From Salvia splendens (Eukaryota; Streptophyta; Magnoliopsida; Lamiales; Lamiaceae), in NCBI RefSeq assembly GCF_004379255.2, contig NW_024598549.1, positions 1 through 64,000 of the forward strand: a stretch of DNA of 64,000 nucleotides, in the 5' to 3' direction. Under the pieces are notes generated by a model, which was not told where the DNA came from, searched no databases, and saw only the letters and a program-made list of their open reading frames with translations. Positions 10,641 through 19,724 of this stretch are shown here, piece by piece. Both the position numbers and the translations under genes were made by a program. Every line of letters begins with the position of its first letter. The stretch's first letter is position 1.

Positions 10641-12551
10641 ACCAAACCAGAAGCATCAGGCAGAATCGCCAAGTGGGCTATAGAGTTGGGAGAGCACACA
10701 ATTGAATACCTACCTCGGAAAGCCATCAAGGGACAAGCCTTGGCAGATTTTCTTGCAGAAGCAAAGTTCGATCAAGCAATTCCTGTTATTGCCGAACAGA
10801 AGAATTCTGCCAATGCCGAACTAGCACAGCCCTTGGAATCCGAAATAGAGCCGCCGGACTGCTGGAGCGGATTCGTAGATGGAGCTTCAAACAAGATGGG
10901 AAGTGGAGCTGGTATTTTACTTGTCGCTCCCGACGGACACGAGGTAACCTACTCACTTCGGTTCCTATTCCCCACTACTAATAATGAAGCCGAGTACGAA
11001 GCCCTCCTGGCCGGACTCCAGTTAGCGCAAAGTCTGCTCGTCAAATCTCTCAAAGTCCATTGTGATTCACAAGTCATAGTAAATCACATGTTGGGTACAA
11101 GTGAAGCTCGTGACGAGAGAATGAAGAAGTATTTGGACAAAGCGCAAAGCATCAGCCGAAGTTTCTCCTATTTTCGGATAATCCGTATTCCCAGAGCGGA
11201 AAATAGCCGAGCAGATACCTTAAGTAAGTTGGCCTCAGATCCGAGCTCAAAGGCGGAAGAATTAATGCATCGAAGCATTGATGAAGCCGAGGTACATTCA
11301 GTATCCAGCTCGCCGAACTGGATGACGCCGATCTTGCAGTATCTGGATCAAGGACAATTGCCTGAGGATAAGAGAGAAGCTCGGAAGATTACGTGCCGAG
11401 CACTTCGGTACGAACTTCATGAAGGAGTCCTCTTTAGAAAGTCTTACCTCCAGCCGTTATTGCGGTGCGTAGGACCAGAAGAGACGGACTACATCCTCAG
11501 AGAAGTTCATGAAGGATCGTGCGGTAGCCACATCGGAGCCAGAGCTTTAGCTAAAAAAGTTCTGAGATGGGGATATTATTGGCCAACCATGGTACAAGAG
11601 GCAGTGCAGCTCGTCAAGAAGTGTACGAAGTGCCAAATTCATGCAAATGTCCCAAGGATGCCGCAGACCGATCTATACACTATGCAAAGCCCTTGGCCTT
11701 TCATGCAATGGGGCATAGACATAGTGGGACCACTTCCTCAAGCTCCTCGGCAAATGAAATTCCTTATCGTTGCCGTGGACTACTTCACGAAGTGGGTGGA
11801 GGCTGAACCATTAGCTACGATAACGAGCTCAAAGGCATTGGACTTCGTCTGGAAGAACATAGTGTGCCGATTTGGCATACCCCACATCCTCATCTCGGAT
11901 AATGGGACTCAGTTCACCGACAAGACGTTCAAGAATTGGTGCCAAGAGCTGAACATTCAACAGCGGTTCACTTCGGTCTCCCATCCCCAAGCAAACGGAC
12001 AAACGGAAGTAACGAACCGGATTCTGGTGAAAGGGTTAAAAGCTCGGTTAGAACAAGCCAAAGGACAATGGGTAGAAAATCTCCCTCAAGTCCTGTGGTC
12101 CTACCGAACTACACCCAAAACCTCCAACGGTGAAACCCCGTATAGTCTGGTGTACGGCACTGAAGCCGTAATTCCGGTGGAGATCGGCGTACCCAGTCCC
12201 CGAACTCTAAATTTCTCCTCAGAAATGAATGACGACGGACTGAGAGCAGAGCTAGATCTCGCCGAAGAAAGAAGAGAATTGGCATGCATAAAAGCAGCCA
12301 AGTATAAGGAGCAAGTAGCCCGGTATTATAACCAAAGGGTGAAAAAGCTTCAATTTCAAGTGGGAGATCTCGTCTTGAGAAACAACGAAGTAAGCCGAGC
12401 AGAAAAGCTGGGCAAACTCGAACCCACATGGGAGGGTCCATATCGGGTGTCAGAAGTCCTCGGCAAAGGGTCTTATAAATTGACTCACATGTCAGGAGAA
12501 CAAGTACCCCGAACATGGCACGTCTCCAACCTCAAGAAGTTCCACTTGTAA
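10635..12551 (+). CDS. Tat RNase H (second, archaeal type) and integrase, open 638-codon frame
   Basis: This is the open 3' end of pol. Residues 1-45 are the end of the first RNase H. The second RNase H follows at about 78-200, with acidic residues at D82 (VDGASN), E118 region (TNNEAEYEALLAGL), D144 (HCDSQ) and D194. The integrase zinc finger is H292, H299, C330, C333. The catalytic core has D362 (GIDIVGPLP), D422 (SDNGTQF) and E458 (NGQTEV), and ends in a GPY-type module (WEGPYRV). Integrase inserts the DNA copy into chromosomes. In the intact family this would be part of one polyprotein, so the ATG at 10635 is only the first Met of the open stretch, not a real start. Confidence 0.88.
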   Translation: MLTKPEASGRIAKWAIELGEHTIEYLPRKAIKGQALADFLAEAKFDQAIPVIAEQKNSANAELAQPLESEIEPPDCWSGFVDGASNKMGSGAGILLVAPDGHEVTYSLRFLFPTTNNEAEYEALLAGLQLAQSLLVKSLKVHCDSQVIVNHMLGTSEARDERMKKYLDKAQSISRSFSYFRIIRIPRAENSRADTLSKLASDPSSKAEELMHRSIDEAEVHSVSSSPNWMTPILQYLDQGQLPEDKREARKITCRALRYELHEGVLFRKSYLQPLLRCVGPEETDYILREVHEGSCGSHIGARALAKKVLRWGYYWPTMVQEAVQLVKKCTKCQIHANVPRMPQTDLYTMQSPWPFMQWGIDIVGPLPQAPRQMKFLIVAVDYFTKWVEAEPLATITSSKALDFVWKNIVCRFGIPHILISDNGTQFTDKTFKNWCQELNIQQRFTSVSHPQANGQTEVTNRILVKGLKARLEQAKGQWVENLPQVLWSYRTTPKTSNGETPYSLVYGTEAVIPVEIGVPSPRTLNFSSEMNDDGLRAELDLAEERRELACIKAAKYKEQVARYYNQRVKKLQFQVGDLVLRNNEVSRAEKLGKLEPTWEGPYRVSEVLGKGSYKLTHMSGEQVPRTWHVSNLKKFHL

Positions 12552-12790
12552 GAGACAAAGTCCGGTCAGTCTGTCTTGTGTCTAGTTCGGTCATAGGGTA
12601 CATGTTTTATTTGTTTGTTTTTTACTTGTACCTTTTACTTGTTGTTTTATAAAAAGTTTAAAGTTTTTTTCTTTCGTCTTTTTCATTTTTTCCCTATGTG
12701 TTTTGTCTCTATGTGCTTGTCGTCTCTTACAAATGGTACCAAGGTATATCGTTCTTTAAAGACTGATCCCCTTTTTAGATCGATTATTAA
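12552..12790 (+). other. Tat 3' untranslated spacer
   Basis: A T-rich stretch lies between the integrase stop and the first tandem array. No coding signal is seen. The motif GTCTCTTACAAATGG near 12720 recurs inverted near 28990 in the minus copy. Confidence 0.6.
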
Positions 12791-12794
12791 AGAC

Positions 12795-13065
12795 TATTGT
12801 GAGTCCAAGCTTCTAAGGAGGATATAAGACCACAATTCAGCTTAACAAGCAGTCCGTCTGAAACGAACTGCAATAAGCCAACGATTGTGAGTCCAAGCTT
12901 CCAAGGAGGATACAAGACCGCAATTCAGCTTAACAAGCACTTCGTCTGAAACGAACTGCAGTAAGCCAACGATTGTGAGTCCAAGCTTCTCAGGAAGATA
13001 CGAGACCACAATTCGGCTTAAGAAATAAGCACTTCGTCTGAAACGAACTGCAATAAGGGAAAGTC
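12795..13065 (+). repeat. Tandem array 1 of the Tat element (~85-90-bp units, about three)
   Basis: Units contain ATTGTGAGTCCAAGCTTC, AATTCAGCTTAACAAGCA and TCTGAAACGAACTGCA. The equivalent array in the minus-strand element (28440-28800) has about four units. Amplified tandem repeats in the 3' untranslated region are known from Retand-type elements. Confidence 0.85.
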
Positions 13066-13269
13066 CGATCCACGCGATAAACCTCGCCGAATTAGGACGA
13101 CCAAGTTCGGTCAAAGAAGTTTACCTCATAAGACCGGGGACGACCATGTCTAGTCAAAGAGGTTTACTGCATAAGACCACTTCGGTTAAATGGGAAAGTC
13201 CGATCCACGCGATAAAACTCGCCGAATTAGGACAAGGGAAAGTTCGATCCCGGCGACAAAAATCGCCAA

Positions 13270-13558
13270 ATTAGAACACAAACCAAGTCTGGTCAAAGAT
13301 GTTTATTTCATCAGACCAAAGACGAGTCCGGTCAAAGATGTTTATTTCATCAGACCAAAGACGAGTCCGGTCAAAGATGTTTATTTCATCAGACCAAAGA
13401 CGAGTCCGGTCAAAGATGTTTATTTCATCAGACCAAAGACGAGTCCGGTCAAAGATGTTTATTTCATCAGACCAAAGACGAGTCCGGTCAAAGAAGTTTA
13501 CTTCATAAGACCAAGGACCAAGTCCGGTCAAAGAAGTTTACTTCATAAGACCGAGGAC
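13270..13558 (+). repeat. Tandem array 2 of the Tat element (39-bp units, about seven)
   Basis: The unit contains AGTCCGGTCAAAGATGTTTA followed by TTTCATCAGACCAAAGACG, with a period of 39 bp. Because 39 is divisible by three, open frames with 13-residue repeats run through it on both strands; these are not treated as genes. The minus-strand element has about fifteen units of the same repeat. Confidence 0.92.
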
Positions 13559-13693
13559 AAGTACGATGAAATTTTTTCGCTAAGCTGTAAATACAGTGTT
13601 AGAAGCGAAAACAAAATTTCATTTTTCAAATCTTGTTCGGCATACAACTCCGCTACCCTACAAAATGGCGTTACGCTATTACAGAGGACTATT

Positions 13694-14481
13694 CTACTGT
13701 CCAGGGTTGCTAAAGTTAAGCCACCTATCTGCAAAACCCTCTGGAAGCCGAGTTCGGTTGTTCCGAGCAGATGAAGAATAAGCAGGTCGACGAGATGCTA
13801 TCCTCGACCCAACGCCTCTTCCCCGAGCCCGAGAAGTCCTAACACCTCGGCGATGAAGAGTCTCTGCAATAAGCATCTGCTGATCTTGCTCGCTCATAGT
13901 CACAACTCCTCGGCGAATTTCAGTCCGTCCCTGTCTTGACGATTCCGGTTGCTCCTGAGCCCGTTCTCGTCTTGACGTTTCCGGCTGTTCCGGAGTTCGT
14001 TGTTGACTGGGAGTAGGATTTTGAACAAGGGAACCAGAGGTTTGATCTGGAGTGCGAGCATCTGTTGCCACGATATGCCGAAGGAATCTTTCTATGGAGG
14101 GGCGCCGAGAAAGAACAATGTCGTACCGAGAAGCCCAACGCCGTAATGATTTCACAACTTGTTGGCAAGCCGAGCTCTCCAGCGCATTGTTCCTCCGGAG
14201 TACATGATATTCCTCCCACAGTTCGTCAACTCGACTCTGAACATCTGATATGGTCAAGCCCCCGCGCACACGGATGTAATCCTCGTACGCAGTCCTCTCA
14301 GCAATGGTCGTATTCAGCTCGGCCTCCAGATCCTTCTTATCGGACTCTAAGTCCTTATTATCGGCCTCCAGCTTCACTAAACGAGCCAGAAGCTCGTCAT
14401 TCTTCGTCTGATCGGCTATAGCTCTTTCTCAGCTTCGTCTAAAGCCGAAGAGTACAGCCGTTTCCAGTGAAGTATCTCCAT
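13694..14481 (-). pseudogene. Second antisense frame of the Tat element, coiled-coil protein
   Basis: An ATG at 14481 (MEILHWKRLY) opens a Glu/Lys/Leu-rich frame that suffers one single-base break near 14418. It then continues open from about 14430 to a stop at 13694. The middle (LEADNKDLESDKKDLEAELN) is a strong predicted coiled coil, and the C-terminal third is Arg/Gln/Ser-rich and probably disordered. It is antisense to the element transcript and lies upstream of the element's 3' LTR. No function is known to me. The acceptor-like ACTCAAG before the ATG raises the possibility that it is a further exon of the gene at 14684-16538, but a stop at 14684 argues for a separate frame. Confidence 0.55.
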
Positions 14482-14683
14482 CTCCTTGAGTACAAAGCAG
14501 CTATATTAGTTCGGCAGATGTACCGAGCAGATAGTAAAATACAACAGGAATAAAGGCGAGTACGAAAAGCTATACGAAGACAAGTGTAGAGAATTTTTCA
14601 TTCACAAGGAAAATTTTTTACACTAGGAGGGCTTCAAGGCCATTTTACAAGGAAGAAACTAGACTAAGAGAAGGGAGACGAAA
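14482..14683 (-). other. Spacer between the two antisense frames of the Tat element
   Basis: This non-coding stretch lies between the stop of one antisense gene and the start of the next. It could hold the 3' end signals of the upstream gene; none is distinct. Confidence 0.4.
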
Positions 14684-16538
14684 TCATACTCCACCAGCTT
14701 CGTCTCCGGCTCCTTGGTCTGGTTCAGCTTCTTTCTCCTGAGCTACCTCAGCCTCGGCCTCGCCTCCTGCCGGCCTCGCCTCCGCCTCCTGATCGGCCTC
14801 CTTCTCCGGATGCCCGGCCCGCTCGACTTCGGCCTCCAGCTCCGGCGGCTCGGCCTCACCCTCTCCGTTATAAGTCGAAGCGGGTGAAACGGGTCCCACG
14901 GAGGCAAAGATAGCCTCCAGGTTCTCGTCCCGATCAGCTCGGCAACTCCGGACTCGGTCTGCAGAAAGCAGGACCGAAGATGAAGCGAGCTCCTCAAGGA
15001 GCGGCAGATTCTGAAGCCGAGCTGCTATTTCTCGGCTGTACAGAGGCAGCACGACGTCGGCCCCCTGCTCGCCCTTATCGGCAATTAGCCTTACCAGACT
15101 ACCGACAAAGGCCGAGAACTGGCTGCTCAAAAAGAGTTTCTCCGTGTAAACACGGAGAGCCTCCCCCTGGGCAGCCACGGCGGCAGCATCCCTCCGTTTC
15201 GTCTGCTCTCGCTGGATGACGAGCTGGTTTTTGGCAAACTGAGCTTCATCCTGGGCCGAAATCCTAGCAGCTCTGGCTTTCTCAAAGTTAGCCTCAGCCT
15301 GTTCGGCCCGATGACAAGCAGCCGCCAACTTCCTCTGCATCTCAGCATAGTCATTGGACGCTTTGGAGAGTTCGACGGCGACGAGCTTGGAGAGCATATC
15401 GTTCCTCTGAAAATGGATAAAGAAAAAAGTCAACAAAGGGGCCACAAAAAATACAGGAAAAAAGCAAGGCCAGAAAATCAAGAAGAGAATTCACCTCGGC
15501 GAAGTCCGTGGGCCATAAAAACGGCTCACAGATATGTTCCGAAGGAGGCGCCAAGACCACGTCTTTCTCTGGCGCTCTCGGGGGCTTCTGGGCCTTCCCC
15601 CTCCCCTTTGCCGAAGTTGACTCCGGCTTCTTCGGATCCGAAGAGGTTTTTTGCCTTTTCGGGGTCCTCTCGGCATCAGACGCCGAGCTGGTGGTTTTCG
15701 GCCTCTCCGGCTCCTTGGACTCCGAAGATTTTCGGGTAGCCTTACTCAGCATGTACACTGCCAAAAAGCAAGAAAGCAAAGTCAGGTTTTCTTCGTTAAA
15801 GCAGTAGAGTATAAAGATAAAGAGAAATCCTCACCCTCGGCCTCTTCGTCCGAAGACGAGATGTCGAACACGACGTCGCCCTTGACGAGCTCAGACTCCG
15901 TGTATTGTTTCCTAACTATGGGAATCTTGTTGAGCTCGCCATCGAGCTCGTCCAACGGTTCAGGCCGAGGGTGACGGATAACGGACTCCGGCCCTCTCCA
16001 GGGAAAACTAGGAGCCGCGGTCCTATCATAGTAGAAGAAGCGATTTTGCCACTTCGGCCACTTCGTTTTACAAAAGGCTCTAAAGGGCTGTAAAGGGATC
16101 AAGTAAAACCAAGACCCCTTCCTCTTAAATTGAAAGAATTTAAGGATCGCCTTCAGAGACAAATCCCTTCCTAACCTACGGAGTTCGGCAGCGAAGGCCG
16201 ACAAGTGCCTCCAAGAGTTCGGAGTCACTTGGCCTAAAGGAAGCTGAAAAAAATCTAGTAAATCTATAAAGGCAGAAGGGAGGGGGAAACGAAGCCCGCA
16301 TTCTAAGCAGGCCTCGTACACGGTGGCGTACCCCTCCGGCGGGAGTCAGCCCTATGATCACCGTCAGGTACCACCGCCTTCCCCCCAGGAAAAAAGTATT
16401 TTCGGGTAGGGATATCACAGTATCCTTACTCAAAATACTATGGAAATACTCTACGGTCTTCTCCCCGGACTCTTTCCGGCCAGAAGACCCCTTATCCCCT
16501 TTCCTACCGCTACCCGACTCCGAAGAAGAAGAAGACAT
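14684..16538 (-). CDS. Spliced antisense gene inside the Tat element (Transposase_28-like domain plus coiled coil)
   Basis: Minus-strand exons are 16538-15835, 15757-15495 and 15406-14684. Introns are 15834-15758 (GTGAGG...TTGGCAG) and 15494-15407 (GTGAATTC...TTTTCAG). Both junctions keep the frame. The total is 1,690 nt, one base more than 563 codons, matching a single G-run slippage near 16330 that breaks this copy. The domain order is as follows. A Ser-rich start (MSSSSSESGSG) comes first. Next is the plant 'putative gypsy type transposon' domain with LPLGQVTPNSWRHLSAF and RKGSWFYLIPLQPF. A Lys/Pro/Ser-rich linker follows, then a long Ala/Glu/Gln coiled coil (YAEMQRKLAAACHRAEQAEA) and a very acidic Glu/Ala tail. 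Antisense frames are known in Tat elements; their role is not. Annotated as CDS despite one break. Confidence 0.65.
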
Positions 16539-16854
16539 TTTTCTTACTTTTTGAAGGTGAAGAAAGTCTGAAGAAACTCTTGAAAGCGGAAGAAAATTTC
16601 TCGAGAAAGAGAGAGTATAGAAGACGCAACAGCAAAGGTGTTCAAATGAGGAAAAATGAGCATATTTATCAGATTCGGGAAAGATTTCGAGATCGTTGCG
16701 CCGTTTCGAGTCCCACCTTTTCAGGATTCAACGGCCGGATTTTACTGTCGCATTTAATGCAGGCACGCGCAAGGCACGTCCCCTGACGTCAGCCTCCCCC
16801 TTACCATTATCCAGAATGCCGAAGTGACTCACCTCGCCGAAGTGATTCACTTCG

Positions 16855-16871
16855 CTTTTCGGGGGGGGTAG
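16855..16871 (+). other. Polypurine tract of the complete Tat element
   Basis: TTTTC and a run of eight G plus TAG immediately precede the 3' LTR, as in the other two copies. Confidence 0.8.
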
Positions 16872-17466
16872 TGTGGGGTACGAACTAAACCCTAATGGCA
16901 AGCCCAATAACAGTGACGGCCCATCAGCCCAGAGCCCAAGAAAGAGTATCTGTTCGGCACCAAAGAGTTCGGGTCGACCAAAGAGTTCGGACTCAGCCTA
17001 CAGCTCGGTAAAAGCCGACCAGTCAAGCTCTCCTCTCAGATCGGCAAGAGCTGATCGGTAAAGTCCAGCAGTTCGGTCTCAGCATTCGACCGAACTAGGA
17101 GTTAGTGGACTCATGAAAGGCCTCCACGACCTCCGCTATACCCACGATCTATTTAGTGGTACGAAGCAGTTATTGAGCAGTTATTGCTCACCCACGATCT
17201 TGTTAGTGGGGCTGCAAACCACGACCTTAGTTCAATGTATAAATAGAACTTAGATCAGATAGAAAAGGGTTAAGCTATCTAGAGATAAAATACCATATAG
17301 CAAGTCTGTGTTGTAAGCTGTAATCCCAGATCAAGCAATACAATCTTGCCCTCCCTTCTTCCCGTGGACGTAGATTTACTTCAGTAAATCGAACCACGTA
17401 AATTCTGTGTCATAATCTTCATTCTCTACCAGCATTTATTAACATCAGAAATTCGCAGATCCATCA
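16872..17466 (+). repeat. 3' LTR of the complete Tat element
   Basis: It pairs with 6515-7109 with two single-base indels and no substitution that I can see. It starts TGTGGGG because one A of TGATGGGG is missing. The target duplication CAATC follows at 17467. Confidence 0.95.
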
Positions 17467-17608
17467 CAATCAGCTCAGCCCTTGCACGAATGGTAAAAAA
17501 AACATGAAATAAATCAAAATCCAATCTATTCACAAATTATAAACATTATCACTCAATGTATAAGGAGAAAATTCTATTCGTTAAAATGCTAGTATAGTTT
17601 GACATCTG

Positions 17609-17860
17609 TCACCGTTCACATTCATCTTGATCGAACGATCCAGGTCTCTTGCTGCTCTTCAGCATTAACAGTCCATACAATTTTCGGAATTCCTTAGGCA
17701 TTGTTTCCTTCCAGGCGGCGCCACCGCCTTCCTCCGTAACAGAGTCACATCTTGGCTGCTTCAAGGCTGTGATCACATCTATTTTGCGGCGGGTGGTGTT
17801 GAGCTCGGCGGCGGAGGCTGGGGAGAGGAGGAAGAGATGGGAGAGGAAAATGAGTGTGAA
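17609..17860 (-). pseudogene. Exon-like open frame of an unidentified gene
   Basis: The minus strand is open for 83 codons to a TGA at 17609-17611. The first part is hydrophobic and secretory-like (IFLSHLFLLSPASAAELN). It is followed by a basic segment (TTRRKIDVITALKQPRC) and a hydrophilic end, which reads like a real protein. There is no Met before the upstream stop, so this is either an internal exon or a decayed 5' exon. It lies inside the inverted-repeat pair 5006-18044, so it may be a captured gene fragment. I do not recognise the family. Confidence 0.35.
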
Positions 17861-17901
17861 TTAGAGTTGGAAAATTGAAGGAGACGGTTGGAGTTGAATA
17901 T

Positions 17902-18044
17902 GGTTTCCAAAAATACCCTAGTTAATTATTTTTATTTAAAACATGTAAAAATAGCTAAGCCATAAGATTAATTTGGAGTATTAAGATATGTGGCTGAGAT
18001 TTGTTCTCTAGTTATGTACTTAATGAGCACTTGCTCTAGATCAC
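17902..18044. repeat. Right arm of the inverted repeat (partner 5006-5147)
   Basis: The reverse complement matches the left arm block by block, including ACTAGAGAACAAATCTCAGC, and starts GTGATC at the outer side. A (TA)n tract follows at 18050. Confidence 0.75.
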
Positions 18045-18560
18045 TGCTCTATATATATATATATATATTTAAATTTATTTTATTGCAATTATTTTATAAA
18101 TTTAATTTTAAAGATAAATTGAAAAAATATAATATAAGTTAATAAAAAATGAAGATAAACATACTTAAAATTAATAATGAAAATAGTAGTGGGATTATGA
18201 AGTGCGGCTTCTATTTGGGTTGGTTGTAGTTTGAGTTTGAAAAATGGTAAAACTATAGTTCGCGTTAACAAATAAGATCAGTGTAGACACTTAGTTCATT
18301 TTGTGTTCAGATGATTTCAAAACATAAAACTTTAGAGTTTGTGAGTGTTAAGAGAAAAAGGTAATAAGCTCATCACTGCACATTGTTAGCAGTTACATTT
18401 TGTTGTAGAACCGTCGCCGCTCCTCTTTTAAACATGCACCACCACCACTTTTCTAATCCAAAACCAAATTAAAACATAATTCAACAAAATGGCACCGAAA
18501 AGGCGGCCTGGGAGGCGGTGAAAGCGGTGGTGACAGCCAACCCAAGAAAGTGGTGGAGGA
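18045..18560. other. AT-rich spacer ending in a possible gene start
   Basis: A (TA)n run (18050-18068) is followed by AT-rich DNA. From about 18370 the sequence looks like a 5' leader (CCGCTCCTCTTTTAAACATG). At 18489 an ATG opens MAPKRRPGRR and then stops; an overlapping frame continues open to the copia LTR at 18561. It may be a host 5' exon damaged by the insertion. No downstream partner was found after 25841. Confidence 0.3.
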
Positions 18561-19637
18561 TGTAAAAATCATGGATTAAATATGCCCGGTCAATGGATTT
18601 TGACCAAATAATAAATATGACGAGACATTTAATTTTGTGAAATTAAATGACATAGCTAGTCGATCTACATTTTACGTAGATAAATGTAGTATATTCACTT
18701 TCTCAAATCCGATTTCCGGTGAGTGAGAAATAGTGGATTAAAGTTGGGCATAATTAGCTTTTAATTAAAGCTTGGAGTTGGAGCTTAGGGAATAATTAAC
18801 TAGTGTTAATTATCCCACATTGGAGGATTAACACATCTTCTAATGTGTATAAATTAAGTGACTTTATGTTACTTAATAATTATAGTGGACCAAGATGGGT
18901 GAAAGAGCCCACACGCGCGCGCCGCCGCCGCCGCCCGCCCGCCCGAGCCCGTGCACGTGCTCGTGCTCGCGGGCCTCAGGCCCGGGCCCGATCTCGATCT
19001 CGATCTTGGACTTGGATCTTGGCAATTGGTCTTTGGGCTTGGCCCAAACTATTCTTTTTGGACCACCGCCGAGTCAGCAATCCAAGTGGCTTGACACGTC
19101 GTCAAGCGAGGCACAGTCACGGCTGCCACGTGAGAAATCCACACGCTCCACACACGGATGGCACACTCCTGCCACACGCTCGTAACCGTCGGCGGTTACA
19201 TATATGCCATGATGAGCCTTCATGGCTGTTGACCCACAGCAGTGGACTGAGCCTATAAATAGGCTAGCCACTCCATGCATTACACTACATCATTTACAAG
19301 CATTACAGCATAAGCTCTCTCCCTCTCTGCATTGTCTTTCTGTCGAAGCTCTGTCCTCTCCTACATCCAGTTCGCCGGAGCTCTACTGATTGCGGTGCTG
19401 CATCAATAGAGACGTAGCCGTTTTACCTTTGGGGACGACACGCCAAACCGAAGAGCACTACCGGGGCGTATCTCGTCTTGCGGGAAGAGGCCTCCTCGAC
19501 TCGGCTCAAACTTTTTTCACGGTTACTGTTTCGTTTTTACATTTGTAATCTCATTCTAGTTCAGTTTCCTCTTTTGTATTCCTTCTTTTGGGTTGTATTA
19601 CGCCCGGCTCTTATCTCTTGTAATCCAGAAACAAACA
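18561..19637 (+). repeat. 5' LTR of copia copy 1
   Basis: The order of parts is: TGTAAAAATC start, an ATCCCACATTGG box followed by TATAAATT, a GC-rich repeat tract (18905-19015), a TATA box CCTATAAATAGG near 19250, then a transcribed leader with the conserved TATCTCGTCTTGCG at 19469-19482. It is 65 bp shorter than the 3' LTR, partly through the GC-rich tract. Confidence 0.9.
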
Positions 19638-19639
19638 AT

Positions 19640-19653
19640 CGCAAGACGAGATA
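19640..19653 (+). other. Primer-binding site of copia copy 1, complementary to its own U5
   Basis: CGCAAGACGAGATA starts two bases after the LTR. It is the exact reverse complement of 19469-19482 in the same LTR. It does not begin with TGG and does not resemble the initiator-Met-tRNA site usual for plant copia elements. Confidence 0.7.
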
Positions 19654-19724
19654 ACTTGCCTTTGAAGGGATTTGGACCTTTTAAACTGAACTAAAAACTT
19701 TCGAAACTTAAACCTTTGCTGGAG

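Larger units (their letters stand above)
6515..17466 (+). mobile_element. Complete Tat-lineage Ty3/gypsy retrotransposon (10,952 bp)
   Basis: Two 595-bp LTRs flank the element, and the 5-bp target duplication CAATC is present at 6510-6514 and 17467-17471. The order is LTR, primer-binding site, gag, protease, RT, RNase H, a second RNase H, integrase, tandem-repeat arrays, antisense genes, polypurine tract, LTR. The second RNase H and the long post-pol region with antisense frames are hallmarks of the Tat lineage (Ogre, Retand and Grande relatives). LTRs differ, as read by eye, only by two single-base indels, so insertion is recent. Even so, gag-RT is broken by several frameshifts. Confidence 0.95.

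Noticed and set aside
13190..13774. 194-codon plus-strand frame and its minus-strand partners across the 39-bp array
   Set aside because: The unit length is divisible by three, so any frame without a stop in one unit stays open. Both strands show repeats such as MFISSDQRRVRSK. No start context or conservation outside the array.
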